Part shown: positions 50,871 to 59,038 of the stretch, in pieces
Position numbering within the stretch: position 1 is the stretch's first letter
How the letters are laid out: the number at the start of each line of letters is the position of its first letter
Assembly (NCBI RefSeq): GCF_006171285.1
Contig: NZ_CP040889.1
Coordinates: 2,108,001 to 2,172,000, forward strand
DNA length: 64,000 bases
Direction: 5' to 3'
Source of the DNA: Leclercia adecarboxylata
GTDB lineage: Bacteria; Pseudomonadota; Gammaproteobacteria; Enterobacterales; Enterobacteriaceae
The notes under the pieces: generated by a model
What the model was told of the DNA's origin: nothing
Database searches by the model: none
The model's input: the letters and a program-made list of their open reading frames with translations, nothing else
Program-made: the position numbers and the translations under genes

Positions 50871-51023
50871 ATGCGCAGCCCGCTTGCCATCCTCATGCTC
50901 GCTGTGTTGCCGCTTCAGTTCGACAACGCCTCCATGTGGATGGCGGTGTTTGCGGACATGGGGGCAAGCTTACTGGTGGTCTTCAATGGGCTAAGGTTGC
51001 TTGGAAAGCAATCGAGCAAGTAG
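50871..51023 (+). pseudogene. Chimeric scar ORF: CzcI-type leader fused to CadA C-terminus
   Basis: A 50-residue frame. The first 16 residues (MRSPLAILMLAVLPLQ) parallel the signal peptide of the downstream CzcI (MRKWLAILLLVFMPLQ). From FDNASMWMAVFADMGASLLV on it repeats the C-terminus of CadA almost exactly, ending GKQSSK. It marks the join of two resistance clusters, with loss of what lay between. Translation is possible but a function is unlikely. Confidence 0.8.
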
Positions 51024-51041
51024 AAAAGATGGACGGGGAAG

Positions 51042-51058
51042 TCTATAGCTGCTACACT
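51042..51058 (+). promoter_or_regulatory. CadR-like dyad upstream of czcI
   Basis: TCTATAGCTGCTACACT matches the core CTRTAGNNGCTACA of the cadA operator and lies 10 bp before the czcI ATG. The -35 in front is not convincing, so binding is inferred only from the dyad. Confidence 0.5.
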
Positions 51059-51067
51059 GTTTCACAT

Positions 51068-51421
51068 ATGCGTAAATGGTTGGCAATCCTTTTGTTGGTA
51101 TTTATGCCGCTTCAGCTTAGCTGGGCGGCTGCAGCCAGCTATTGCCAGCACGAAAGCGGAACCGCAGCCAAGCACTTTGGTCACCATGACCACCAGCACA
51201 AGACTGCGGATGGCAAAGACGCATCCTCCGATCCAGCCAAGACCACCGGTGGTGATCCTGATTGCGCGTCCTGTCACGCGGGATGTTTGTCAGCCTTGCC
51301 TGGGGCAGTCACGATTGCAGCGCTGGCAGACTCGTCTCTGGGCGCAGCAGATTATTGGGCTCGTCTCACGTCGCCCCCTTTTGAACGCCTCGAACGCCCT
51401 CAGTGGCGTGTCCTCGCCTGA
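51068..51421 (+). CDS. czcI: CzcI-like periplasmic protein of the czc operon
   Basis: 117-residue secreted protein: signal peptide 1-20 (MRKWLAILLLVFMPLQLSWA). A histidine-rich segment (HFGHHDHQHK) and paired cysteines (CASCHAGC) follow, suited to metal binding. The C-terminal ERLERPQWRVLA is shared with CzcI proteins of Cupriavidus as I recall them. First gene of czcICBA. Its exact role, possibly regulatory, is not known. Confidence 0.82.
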   Translation: MRKWLAILLLVFMPLQLSWAAAASYCQHESGTAAKHFGHHDHQHKTADGKDASSDPAKTTGGDPDCASCHAGCLSALPGAVTIAALADSSLGAADYWARLTSPPFERLERPQWRVLA

Positions 51422-51590
51422 TCGGCGGGGAGCGCGTTCCTTTCCCTTCGTCATCACCAATGCATGGATACGCCTAGCGCGTGACCGTGTCAAGCCGACT
51501 TCGTGCGGTTGATGTGATGGCGTCGTAGGCGATCATTTGGATCGCTCTCCGCCGATTCCCTCGTGTATTTGAATATCACTGGAGAATCGG

Positions 51591-52949
51591 ATGTTGAAGA
51601 GTCATTACAATTACAAACGACGGAAGTCAGTTTCCGTCCTCTGCACATTAAGAGTTGCGGCTGCTACGAGTTTGCTCGTAGCGCTCACTGCAGGGGCAGC
51701 TTTCGCTCAGGCGCTGCCAGCAGCACGAGACAATCATCCAGCCGTCAGAAGCGGCTTGCAGAGCGAAGCGGCAACCATCCTGACGCTGCAAAAGGCCATC
51801 GATTTAGCCCTGGACAGCAATCTTGATCTGGCTGTCGCAAGGCGGGAAATCGAGGCAACGCAAGGTCAGGTGATCCAGGGGCAAGCGCATCCCAATCCCG
51901 AACTGGCGTACTCACTGGAAGACCAACGGGCACCGACCCGGACACAAAGCGTGCAGATCAATCTGCCGGTCGAAATGGGTGGCAAGCGCGCTGCCCGTAT
52001 CACGGCGGCAGAGCGAGGACGTGACATTGCGGTCGAAGAACTTAACGTGCGCCGCGTCGAAATTCGTGCCGCCGTGGTCGCTGCCTTCTTCGACACTTTG
52101 GCGGCACAGGAACGCGCTGCATTGGCTCAAGCCAGCGTCGAACTGGCACAGCGCGCCACGGACGCCGTTGCCAAACGCGTGGCAGCTGGCAAGGTTTCGC
52201 CGGTCGTAGAAACCAAGGCACGGGTAGCCGAAGCAGGTGTGCGAGTCGAATTGGCACAGGCCCAGAGCGAGCAACGCAATGCTCGGGCACGCTTGGCCAG
52301 TTTGCTAGGGGCCAACCCACCGCGATTTACTCTCGTGTCGGGCAACGTGGAAGAGCTTCCGGCTGTCCCTTCGCTCGACAACGTCCAGCAGCGCCTGTCC
52401 ACTTCGCCAACGCTGCGCCGTATGCAGCTGGAGGTTGAGCGCCGCAGGTCGTTGGTCGATGTAGAGCGCAGCAAACAGATACCCGACGTCACATTCAGCC
52501 TAGGGGTGAAACGCCCCACCGAACTGCAGCGCGATCAACTGCTGTTCGGTGTTTCCGTCCCCTTGCCGCTGTTTGATCGCAATCAGGGGAACTTGTTGGA
52601 AGCGTTGAAGCGCGAAGACAAGGCGCGGGACGAACTCCAAGCTTTGAACATACGAGTCAGCACGGACGTATTGCAAGCCCGCGAGCGGCTGGAATCCATT
52701 CGTAGGGAAGTCGACGTCTTGCAACAAGATGTTTTACCTGGGGCCAAAAGTGCCTACGACGCGGCCACCGTCGGATTTGAAAACGGCAAGTTCAACTTCT
52801 TGGAAGTGCTGGACGCACAGCGCACCTACTTTGCCGCCAAGTCTCAATACCTCAAAGCATTGGCTGAGGCGCATCGCACGGCTGCGGACATTGACCGCGT
52901 GCTCGGCGAATCTGGCGCAAATGCTACCCAGCCAGCGAATAAGGAATAA
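51591..52949 (+). CDS. czcC: Outer-membrane efflux channel CzcC
   Basis: 452-residue TolC-like outer membrane factor with two OEP repeats. A basic N-terminus leads into a signal peptide ending about residue 39 (AAFAQ). The LQKAIDLALDSNLDLAVARREIEATQ and YDAATVGFENGKFNFLEVLDAQRTY segments are typical. GGAGAATCGG precedes the ATG. It connects the CzcA/CzcB complex to the outside; 169 bp separate it from czcI. Confidence 0.92.
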   Translation: MLKSHYNYKRRKSVSVLCTLRVAAATSLLVALTAGAAFAQALPAARDNHPAVRSGLQSEAATILTLQKAIDLALDSNLDLAVARREIEATQGQVIQGQAHPNPELAYSLEDQRAPTRTQSVQINLPVEMGGKRAARITAAERGRDIAVEELNVRRVEIRAAVVAAFFDTLAAQERAALAQASVELAQRATDAVAKRVAAGKVSPVVETKARVAEAGVRVELAQAQSEQRNARARLASLLGANPPRFTLVSGNVEELPAVPSLDNVQQRLSTSPTLRRMQLEVERRRSLVDVERSKQIPDVTFSLGVKRPTELQRDQLLFGVSVPLPLFDRNQGNLLEALKREDKARDELQALNIRVSTDVLQARERLESIRREVDVLQQDVLPGAKSAYDAATVGFENGKFNFLEVLDAQRTYFAAKSQYLKALAEAHRTAADIDRVLGESGANATQPANKE

Positions 52950-52951
52950 AC

Positions 52952-54550
52952 ATGAAAATCGATACCAACAAACTGAATGTCAGCAAGAAGCATCTGATCG
53001 CCATTGCCGTGATCGTTGCGACGGGCGTTGTACTGGGCAGCGCCATTCTCGGCGGCAAAGCAACCAAGACAGCCGAAGATGACGGCCACGGTCACGGCAG
53101 CCACGTTGAAGCCAAGGCACACAGTGATGGTGAGCATCACGGCAAGGAGAGTGGAGACAAACACGACCACGACAAGGGTCATGCGGACGGCGAACACCAC
53201 GAGGCCCCGACCAAGGGGCCGCATGGAGGCAAGCTGTTCAAGGAGGGGGATTTCGGGCTGGAAGCGTTACTCGCTGAGGAAGGCGGTGAGCCTCGTTTGC
53301 GAGTCTGGTTGTATGACAAAGGCAAGCCTCTTCCCACCAGCGCTGCAAAGGTCAGCGCGACCATCACGCGTTTGACCGGAGAGAAACAGACACTCAATTT
53401 CGCGACTGAAAAAGACAGCCTGTTGAGCCGGGAGGTCGTGCCGGAGCCGCACGCGTTCGAGATCAGCATCGTTGCCCAGACAGCCAACGAACCCTTCATG
53501 TTCGTTCTCAAACAAGAAGAGGGGAAAGTCGAACTCAGTGATGCGCAAATTAAAGCGGCATCTATTGGCATCGACACAGCAGGTGCTGCACGAATCAAGA
53601 CAGCCCTGCTAATGCCGGGGGAAATTCGCTTGAACGAAGACCGGACGTCCCACGTTGTCCCACGCATTGCGGGTGTGGTCGAGAGCGTGCAGGCCAGCTT
53701 GGGACAAGCCGTCAAGAAGGGGCAGGTCCTGGCCGTCATTGCCAGCCCGGCTGCGTCTGAGCAGCGCAGCGAGTTGCAAACAGCGCAAAAGCGCCTGACC
53801 TTGGCCAGTACCACGTTTGAGCGTGAAAAGCGGCTCTGGGAGCAAAAGATTTCCGCAGAGCAGGACTACCAGCAAGCAGGGCAAGCGCTGCACGAGGCTG
53901 AAGTAGCTGTGGCCAACGCTCAACAGAAGCTCTCCGCTTTGGGCCTAGCCACCGTTTCTAAGGGGGGGCTTAACCGCTTTGAATTGCGTGCGCCCTTCGA
54001 TGGCTTAGTGATTGAAAAGCATCTCAGCCTCGGCGAAGCCGTCAAGGAGGATGCTGCCGTGTTTACCGTCTCCGATCTGGGGCAGGTTTGGGCTGAAATC
54101 AACGTGCCAGCCAAGGACTTGCCGCTGGTCAGAGTCGGCGAAAAAGTGACCATCAAGGCCACTGCATTCGATGCCAGCGCTACTGGCGTTATCACCTTTG
54201 TTGGGTCGCTGATTGGCGAACAAACCCGTATGGCCAAAGCCCGAGTGGTCTTGTCCAACCCGAAAGGTGCTTGGCGTCCTGGGCTGTTTGTCAACGTGGA
54301 AGTGACCTCCTTAGAGGCTGACGTACCCGTGACAGTGGCCAGTGACGCCATTCAGACCGTTGGCGACAAGCCGGTCGTATTCCTGAAGGTGAATGGGGGA
54401 TTCATCGCTCAGCCTGTGCAGTTGGGCCGCAGTGATGGCAAGCGTGTCGAGGTGTTGCAAGGGCTCAGAGCCGGGGCACCTTATGCGTCGGCAGGCAGTT
54501 TTGTCGTGAAGTCAGAGCTTGGCAAAGCCTCTGCCGAACACACCCATTGA
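52952..54550 (+). CDS. czcB: Membrane-fusion (adaptor) protein CzcB
   Basis: 532-residue periplasmic adaptor. An N-terminal anchor (about 13-36) is followed by a histidine-rich stretch (about 46-86, GHGHGSHVEAKAHSD and HDHDKGHADGEHHE) that can bind zinc or cadmium. An extra domain (about 90-185) precedes the HlyD-type barrel-sandwich and hairpin core (VPRIAGVVESVQASLGQAVKKGQ onward). It starts 2 bp after the czcC stop. The extra N-terminal domain resembles the small protein encoded at 57811. Confidence 0.92.
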   Translation: MKIDTNKLNVSKKHLIAIAVIVATGVVLGSAILGGKATKTAEDDGHGHGSHVEAKAHSDGEHHGKESGDKHDHDKGHADGEHHEAPTKGPHGGKLFKEGDFGLEALLAEEGGEPRLRVWLYDKGKPLPTSAAKVSATITRLTGEKQTLNFATEKDSLLSREVVPEPHAFEISIVAQTANEPFMFVLKQEEGKVELSDAQIKAASIGIDTAGAARIKTALLMPGEIRLNEDRTSHVVPRIAGVVESVQASLGQAVKKGQVLAVIASPAASEQRSELQTAQKRLTLASTTFEREKRLWEQKISAEQDYQQAGQALHEAEVAVANAQQKLSALGLATVSKGGLNRFELRAPFDGLVIEKHLSLGEAVKEDAAVFTVSDLGQVWAEINVPAKDLPLVRVGEKVTIKATAFDASATGVITFVGSLIGEQTRMAKARVVLSNPKGAWRPGLFVNVEVTSLEADVPVTVASDAIQTVGDKPVVFLKVNGGFIAQPVQLGRSDGKRVEVLQGLRAGAPYASAGSFVVKSELGKASAEHTH

Positions 54551-54566
54551 TACCGGAGCGACATAC

Positions 54567-57500
54567 ATGTTTGAAAAACTTATTCGCGCAGCCATTGAGC
54601 ACCGATGGTTGGTGTTGCTGGCGGTCTTTGGTATGGCTGCCATCGGCGTGTTCAACTACCAAAAGTTACCTATCGATGCCGTCCCGGACATCACCAATGT
54701 CCAAGTGCAGATTAACACCCAAGCGCCGGGATATTCCCCTATGGAAACCGAGCAGCGGGTGACTTACCCGATTGAAACCGTGATGGCGGGTCTTCCCAAT
54801 CTGGAGCAGACCCGTTCCTTGTCTCGCTACGGGCTGTCGCAAGTGACTGTGATCTTCAAGGACGGCACCGACATCTACTTCGCGCGCCAGTTGGTCAATG
54901 AACGCATCCAGGAGGCCCGCGACAAACTGCCTCCCGGAATCACTCCTGCGATGGGGCCCATATCGACAGGCTTGGGTGAGATTTACCTCTGGACAGTCGA
55001 GGCCAAGGATGGTGCGAAAAAACCTGATGGCCAGCCCTACACGGCCACCGATCTGCGCGAGATTCAAGACTGGATCATCAAGCCACAGTTGCGCAATGTG
55101 CCCGGCGTGACGGAAATCAATTCGATTGGTGGTTTTGCAAAGGAATACCAAATCTCACCGATACCCGAGCGACTGGCCTCGTTGGGCGTCACCCTGCAGG
55201 ACATTGTGACGGCTCTGGATCGCAACAACGGCAACGTGGGCGCAGGTTATATCGAAAAGCGAGGTGAGCAGTACCTAATTCGAGCCCCCGGGCAGGTTAA
55301 GACACTTGAGGACATCGGCAATGTCATCCTCAGCAGTGCGGGTGGCGTGCCGATTCGGGTGCGTGATGTTGCCGAGGTCGGCATCGGACGTGAACTTCGC
55401 ACCGGTGCTGCTACTGACAACGGCCGTGAAGTGGTGCTGGGTACCGTCTTCATGCTCATCGGTCAAAACAGCCGAACGGTATCAACAGCCGTCGACAAGA
55501 AGATGATCGAGGTCAACCGCAGCCTGCCCGAGGGTGTACATGCGGTGACCGTATACGACCGCACCGTCCTAGTGGATAAGGCCATCAACACGGTCAAAAA
55601 GAACTTGTTAGAAGGCGCGATCCTGGTGATCGTGATCCTGTTCTTGTTCCTCGGCAACATCCGCGCCGCCATCATCACGGCCACCGTGATTCCCTTATCG
55701 ATGCTGTTCACCTTCACAGGAATGGTGAGCTACAAGGTCAGCGCTAATTTAATGAGCCTCGGCGCACTGGACTTCGGCATCATCATTGATGGTGCGGTGG
55801 TGATCGTCGAAAACTGTGTTCGCCGTCTTGCCCATGCGCAAGCTCACTACGGCAGGCCATTGACTCGGGCGGAACGTTTTCACGAGGTTTTCCTTGCATC
55901 CAAGGAATCACGTCGCCCGCTGCTATTTGGGCAGTTGATCATCATGGTGGTGTACTTGCCCATCTTTGCCCTGACCGGCGTCGAAGGGAAGATGTTTCAT
56001 CCGATGGCGTTCACGGTGGTGGCGGCGCTTGTGGGAGCCATGATTTTGTCGGTGACCTTCATTCCGGCTGCGGTCGCACTGTTCATTGACAACCGTGTCA
56101 GCGAAAAGGAAAACTTCTTGATGGTGCAAGCCAAGCGCTGGTTCGGTCCCTTGCTAGATCGCGTGATGGCAGCCAAGGCTGTTGTGTTGGCTGCCGCAGC
56201 CGTGGCAGTGGTGTTGTGCGGTTTGATCGCAACGCGCATGGGCAGTGAGTTCGTGCCCAGCTTGAACGAAGGAGACTTCGCCATTCAGGCCTTGCGCATT
56301 CCTGGCACCAGTTTGTCGCAATCGGTGGCGATGCAGCAGCAACTGGAAGCAACGCTGAAAGCCAAATTTCCAGAGATCGACCGTGTCTTTGCGCGCACTG
56401 GAACGGCGGAAATTGCCTCCGACCCCATGCCGCCGAACATTTCTGATGGCTACATCATGCTCAAGCCAATGTCTGAGTGGCCCGAGCCGCGGAAGTCTCG
56501 TGACGAGTTGCTGGCCGCCGTGCAGGAGGTCGTGGGCAAGATACCGGGTAACAACTACGAGTTCTCCCAGCCGATCCAACTTCGATTCAACGAACTGATC
56601 TCGGGTGTGCGAAGCGATGTGGCGGTGAAGATTTTCGGGGACGACATGGATGTCTTGAACAAAACAGCCGAAGAAGTCTCGTCCAAGTTGGAAAAAATCC
56701 CTGGTGCGTCAGAGGTCAAGGTGGAGCAGACCACCGGATTGCCGATGCTCACGGTCAACATTGATCGTCAGAAGTCTGCGCGCTACGGGCTCAATGTGGC
56801 TGACATCCAAGATGCTGTGGCCACGGCTATCGGAGGGCGTGAAGCCGGTACCCTGTTTGAAGGCGACCGTCGATTCGACATCCTGGTTCGCTTGCCAGAG
56901 TCCCTGCGCAACGACCTGGAGAGCATGAAACGTTTGCCGATTCCTTTGCAACGCGGTTCGGGCGGCGTCGAAGGACGAACCAATTTCATCCAACTGGCCG
57001 AAGTGGCTAGCTTCGAGCTGGCACCGGGGCCTAATCAGGTTAGCCGCGAGAACGGCAAGCGTCGCATTGTGGTGAGTGCAAACGTGCGTGGCCGTGATGT
57101 CGGTTCCTTTGTGGCCGACGCGGAAGCTGCTTTGGCGCAGGTCAAGATTCCCGCAGGCTACTGGACGAGCTGGGGTGGCACATTTGAAAACCTGCAGTCC
57201 GCGACACAGCGATTGCAAATCGTCGTCCCTGTGTCGTTGCTCCTGGTCTTCGTGTTGCTGTTTGCAATGTTCGGCAACGTCAAGGATGGCCTGCTGGTAT
57301 TTACCGGCATTCCATTTGCGTTGACCGGCGGCATTTTGGCGCTGTGGCTGCGTGACATTCCAATGTCGATTTCCGCCGCAGTGGGTTTTATCGCCCTGTC
57401 AGGTGTTGCAGTGCTCAATGGCCTCGTGATGATTTCTTACATCCGCAGCTTGCGAGAAGAGGGAGCCCAATTGGACGCAGCCATCCGTGAGGGAGCGTTG

Positions 57501-57761
57501 ACTCGTTTGCGCCCTGTATTGATGACAGCCTTGGTGGCATCGTTGGGCTTCATTCCAATGGCAATCGCCACGGGAACCGGCGCGGAGGTACAGCGTCCTT
57601 TGGCCACCGTGGTGATTGGCGGCATCCTGTCCTCCACATTGCTGACGCTGCTCGTGCTTCCGATTCTGTATCGGCTGGCCCATCGTCCGGACGAGGAATT
57701 GGAGGACGTCACTGCCGAACCGGTGCATCCGCAGGCTGCGGCTGCTTCGCAGAATTCATAA
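54567..57761 (+). CDS. czcA: Heavy-metal RND efflux pump CzcA
   Basis: 1064-residue inner-membrane proton-driven pump of the HME-RND class, with 12 TM helices and two large periplasmic loops. By codon counting the proton-relay residues Asp402, Asp408 and Glu415 (DFGIIIDGAVVIVEN) fall at the positions known for Cupriavidus CzcA, which favours a Zn/Cd/Co rather than monovalent Cu/Ag range. ATG 54567 follows CCGGAG; the longer frame overlaps czcB. Third structural gene of the operon. Confidence 0.94.
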   Translation: MFEKLIRAAIEHRWLVLLAVFGMAAIGVFNYQKLPIDAVPDITNVQVQINTQAPGYSPMETEQRVTYPIETVMAGLPNLEQTRSLSRYGLSQVTVIFKDGTDIYFARQLVNERIQEARDKLPPGITPAMGPISTGLGEIYLWTVEAKDGAKKPDGQPYTATDLREIQDWIIKPQLRNVPGVTEINSIGGFAKEYQISPIPERLASLGVTLQDIVTALDRNNGNVGAGYIEKRGEQYLIRAPGQVKTLEDIGNVILSSAGGVPIRVRDVAEVGIGRELRTGAATDNGREVVLGTVFMLIGQNSRTVSTAVDKKMIEVNRSLPEGVHAVTVYDRTVLVDKAINTVKKNLLEGAILVIVILFLFLGNIRAAIITATVIPLSMLFTFTGMVSYKVSANLMSLGALDFGIIIDGAVVIVENCVRRLAHAQAHYGRPLTRAERFHEVFLASKESRRPLLFGQLIIMVVYLPIFALTGVEGKMFHPMAFTVVAALVGAMILSVTFIPAAVALFIDNRVSEKENFLMVQAKRWFGPLLDRVMAAKAVVLAAAAVAVVLCGLIATRMGSEFVPSLNEGDFAIQALRIPGTSLSQSVAMQQQLEATLKAKFPEIDRVFARTGTAEIASDPMPPNISDGYIMLKPMSEWPEPRKSRDELLAAVQEVVGKIPGNNYEFSQPIQLRFNELISGVRSDVAVKIFGDDMDVLNKTAEEVSSKLEKIPGASEVKVEQTTGLPMLTVNIDRQKSARYGLNVADIQDAVATAIGGREAGTLFEGDRRFDILVRLPESLRNDLESMKRLPIPLQRGSGGVEGRTNFIQLAEVASFELAPGPNQVSRENGKRRIVVSANVRGRDVGSFVADAEAALAQVKIPAGYWTSWGGTFENLQSATQRLQIVVPVSLLLVFVLLFAMFGNVKDGLLVFTGIPFALTGGILALWLRDIPMSISAAVGFIALSGVAVLNGLVMISYIRSLREEGAQLDAAIREGALTRLRPVLMTALVASLGFIPMAIATGTGAEVQRPLATVVIGGILSSTLLTLLVLPILYRLAHRPDEELEDVTAEPVHPQAAAASQNS

Positions 57762-57810
57762 GCCAGTCTTTAGATCTGATTCTTAACCTGTACTTTTGAA
57801 AGGAAAACTC

Positions 57811-58194
57811 ATGAAACTGATCTCCACCACACTGGCGTTAATGTTGATGACATCTGGCACCGCATTCGCTGCAGACAAACATGCTCATGGCCATGAGGAC
57901 AAGCCCCTCCACGGAGGCTTGATCACGGAAATCAAGGATGTGGACTACGAGCTTGTAGCCAAACCCGATGTGCTGCAGCTGTACGTGCGCGATCACGGGA
58001 AACCGGTTGATGTCAGCAAGGCAACAGCAAAAATCACTTTGCTCTCAGGCAGCGACAAGCAAGAGATTGATTTGAAACCATCGGGTGACAAGCTTGAAGC
58101 AAAAGGCAGTTTCAAAGTCGCGCCCGGCACGAAGGTTGTCGCGCAGGTGAATCTTGCAAGCAAGGCAGCGACGGCACGATTTGTTCTGAAATGA
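57811..58194 (+). CDS. Small periplasmic protein related to the CzcB N-terminal domain
   Basis: 127 residues with a signal peptide (1-20, ending AFAA) and a histidine-rich start (DKHAHGHEDKPLHGG). The rest aligns by eye with CzcB residues about 90-185: HGG...EL...L.LYVRDHGKPVDVSKATAKITLLSG against HGG...LRVWLYDKGKPLPTSAAKVSATITRLTG. RBS AAAGGAA before ATG 57811, 49 bp after czcA. Possibly a free metal chaperone delivering ions to the pump; that is inference. Confidence 0.75.
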   Translation: MKLISTTLALMLMTSGTAFAADKHAHGHEDKPLHGGLITEIKDVDYELVAKPDVLQLYVRDHGKPVDVSKATAKITLLSGSDKQEIDLKPSGDKLEAKGSFKVAPGTKVVAQVNLASKAATARFVLK

Positions 58195-58201
58195 ATTCAG
58201 G

Positions 58202-58230
58202 GCCGAGAACGGCCTTCTCGGCATTTCTTT
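58202..58230 (+). terminator. Terminator after the czc operon's small protein
   Basis: GCCGAGAA/TTCTCGGC hairpin followed by ATTTCTTT, 8 bp after the stop at 58194. The U-tract is interrupted, so read-through into the lipoprotein gene is possible. Confidence 0.6.
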
Positions 58231-58252
58231 CCAACGCTCTTGAGAGGCAACT

Positions 58253-58777
58253 ATGAAAACGCTTGTTAAAGGTATTTTTTTATCACTCGCAATACTTGCT
58301 TTGGCTGGCTGTGCGACGCCGGTTGATCGGTATGCTGAGAAACCCTACTGTCACACAGACCGTGGCAGAAACGCCTACTGCACCAAGGAAAATGCACCGA
58401 GTCTCAGCAAAGACGAGGAGGCAAAGCTATTTCCCTCTGATCCTGGCGCACTCACCGTATATGTCGTTCGTTACTGGGGTGACGGACACCATCCTTTGGA
58501 CATATTGATCGATGGTGCGACGTCGATGGAGACTGTCCCAAACTCAATGATTCGGTTGCGACTAAGGCCGGGAAGCCATCGAATTTCCTTTGCGGTGGCC
58601 GGGAAATCCTATGACCGAACAGTCAATGGGCTTACGGGGGACGTCAAACTTCTCGGTGTCACTGGCACTGATTGGTCTTGGGGAAGTTCTCCCCATGCAT
58701 GGGCTGACGATTCTGATGATCAAGTCAAGCGGCAAGCTCGCCGATCTCGTTTGATCAAAGACGTTTCGCTTCTGTGA
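58253..58777 (+). CDS. Putative lipoprotein of unknown function
   Basis: 174 residues with a lipoprotein signal ending LALAGC (Cys20). The body has GALTVYVVRYWGDGHHPLDILIDG and LRLRPGSHRISFAVAGKSY, beta-strand-rich segments like DUF2846-type lipoproteins. GAGAGGC precedes the ATG weakly. It follows the terminator at 58202. Not recognisably a metal-resistance protein; it belongs either to the cassette or to the island end next to it. Confidence 0.7.
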   Translation: MKTLVKGIFLSLAILALAGCATPVDRYAEKPYCHTDRGRNAYCTKENAPSLSKDEEAKLFPSDPGALTVYVVRYWGDGHHPLDILIDGATSMETVPNSMIRLRLRPGSHRISFAVAGKSYDRTVNGLTGDVKLLGVTGTDWSWGSSPHAWADDSDDQVKRQARRSRLIKDVSLL

Positions 58778-58841
58778 CCAATTCGGCCAAATCGTCAAAT
58801 CCATGCTCTCAAGGCCTAAGTGTTACCATTCAGCTCTGAAA

Positions 58842-58876
58842 GCGGACGCGGGTTCGGTTCCGTGTTCCACCACCAA
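58842..58876 (+). other. tmRNA 3'-end-like attachment site
   Basis: GCGGACGCGGGTTCGG...TTCCACCACCA has the T-arm and CCA-type end of ssrA, with a T-loop TTCGGTT. The sequence downstream (TCCGATGAGGACCAAAG then a GC stem and T-run) also follows the layout beyond ssrA in enterobacteria. No tmRNA body precedes it. It is probably the att end left by an island that targets ssrA; the integrase gene begins 163 bp further on. Confidence 0.5.
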
Positions 58877-58907
58877 ATACCGGTCCGATGAGGACCAAAG
58901 CGATACG

Positions 58908-58943
58908 AAAACCCGCATGGCATAAGGCCTTGCGGGTTTTTTC
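58908..58943 (+). terminator. Rho-independent terminator beyond the tmRNA-like end
   Basis: AAACCCGCATGGC...GCCTTGCGGGTTTTTT: strong stem and T6 run. Position and shape match the ssrA terminator. Confidence 0.75.
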
Positions 58944-59038
58944 TTATCCGGTACTGTCCGATGACATCCATTGCGAACCAACCCTTTTAGGCATATCGTT
59001 AGGCATATAGCACTGTATGCCTTCAGGAGCGTATGCCT

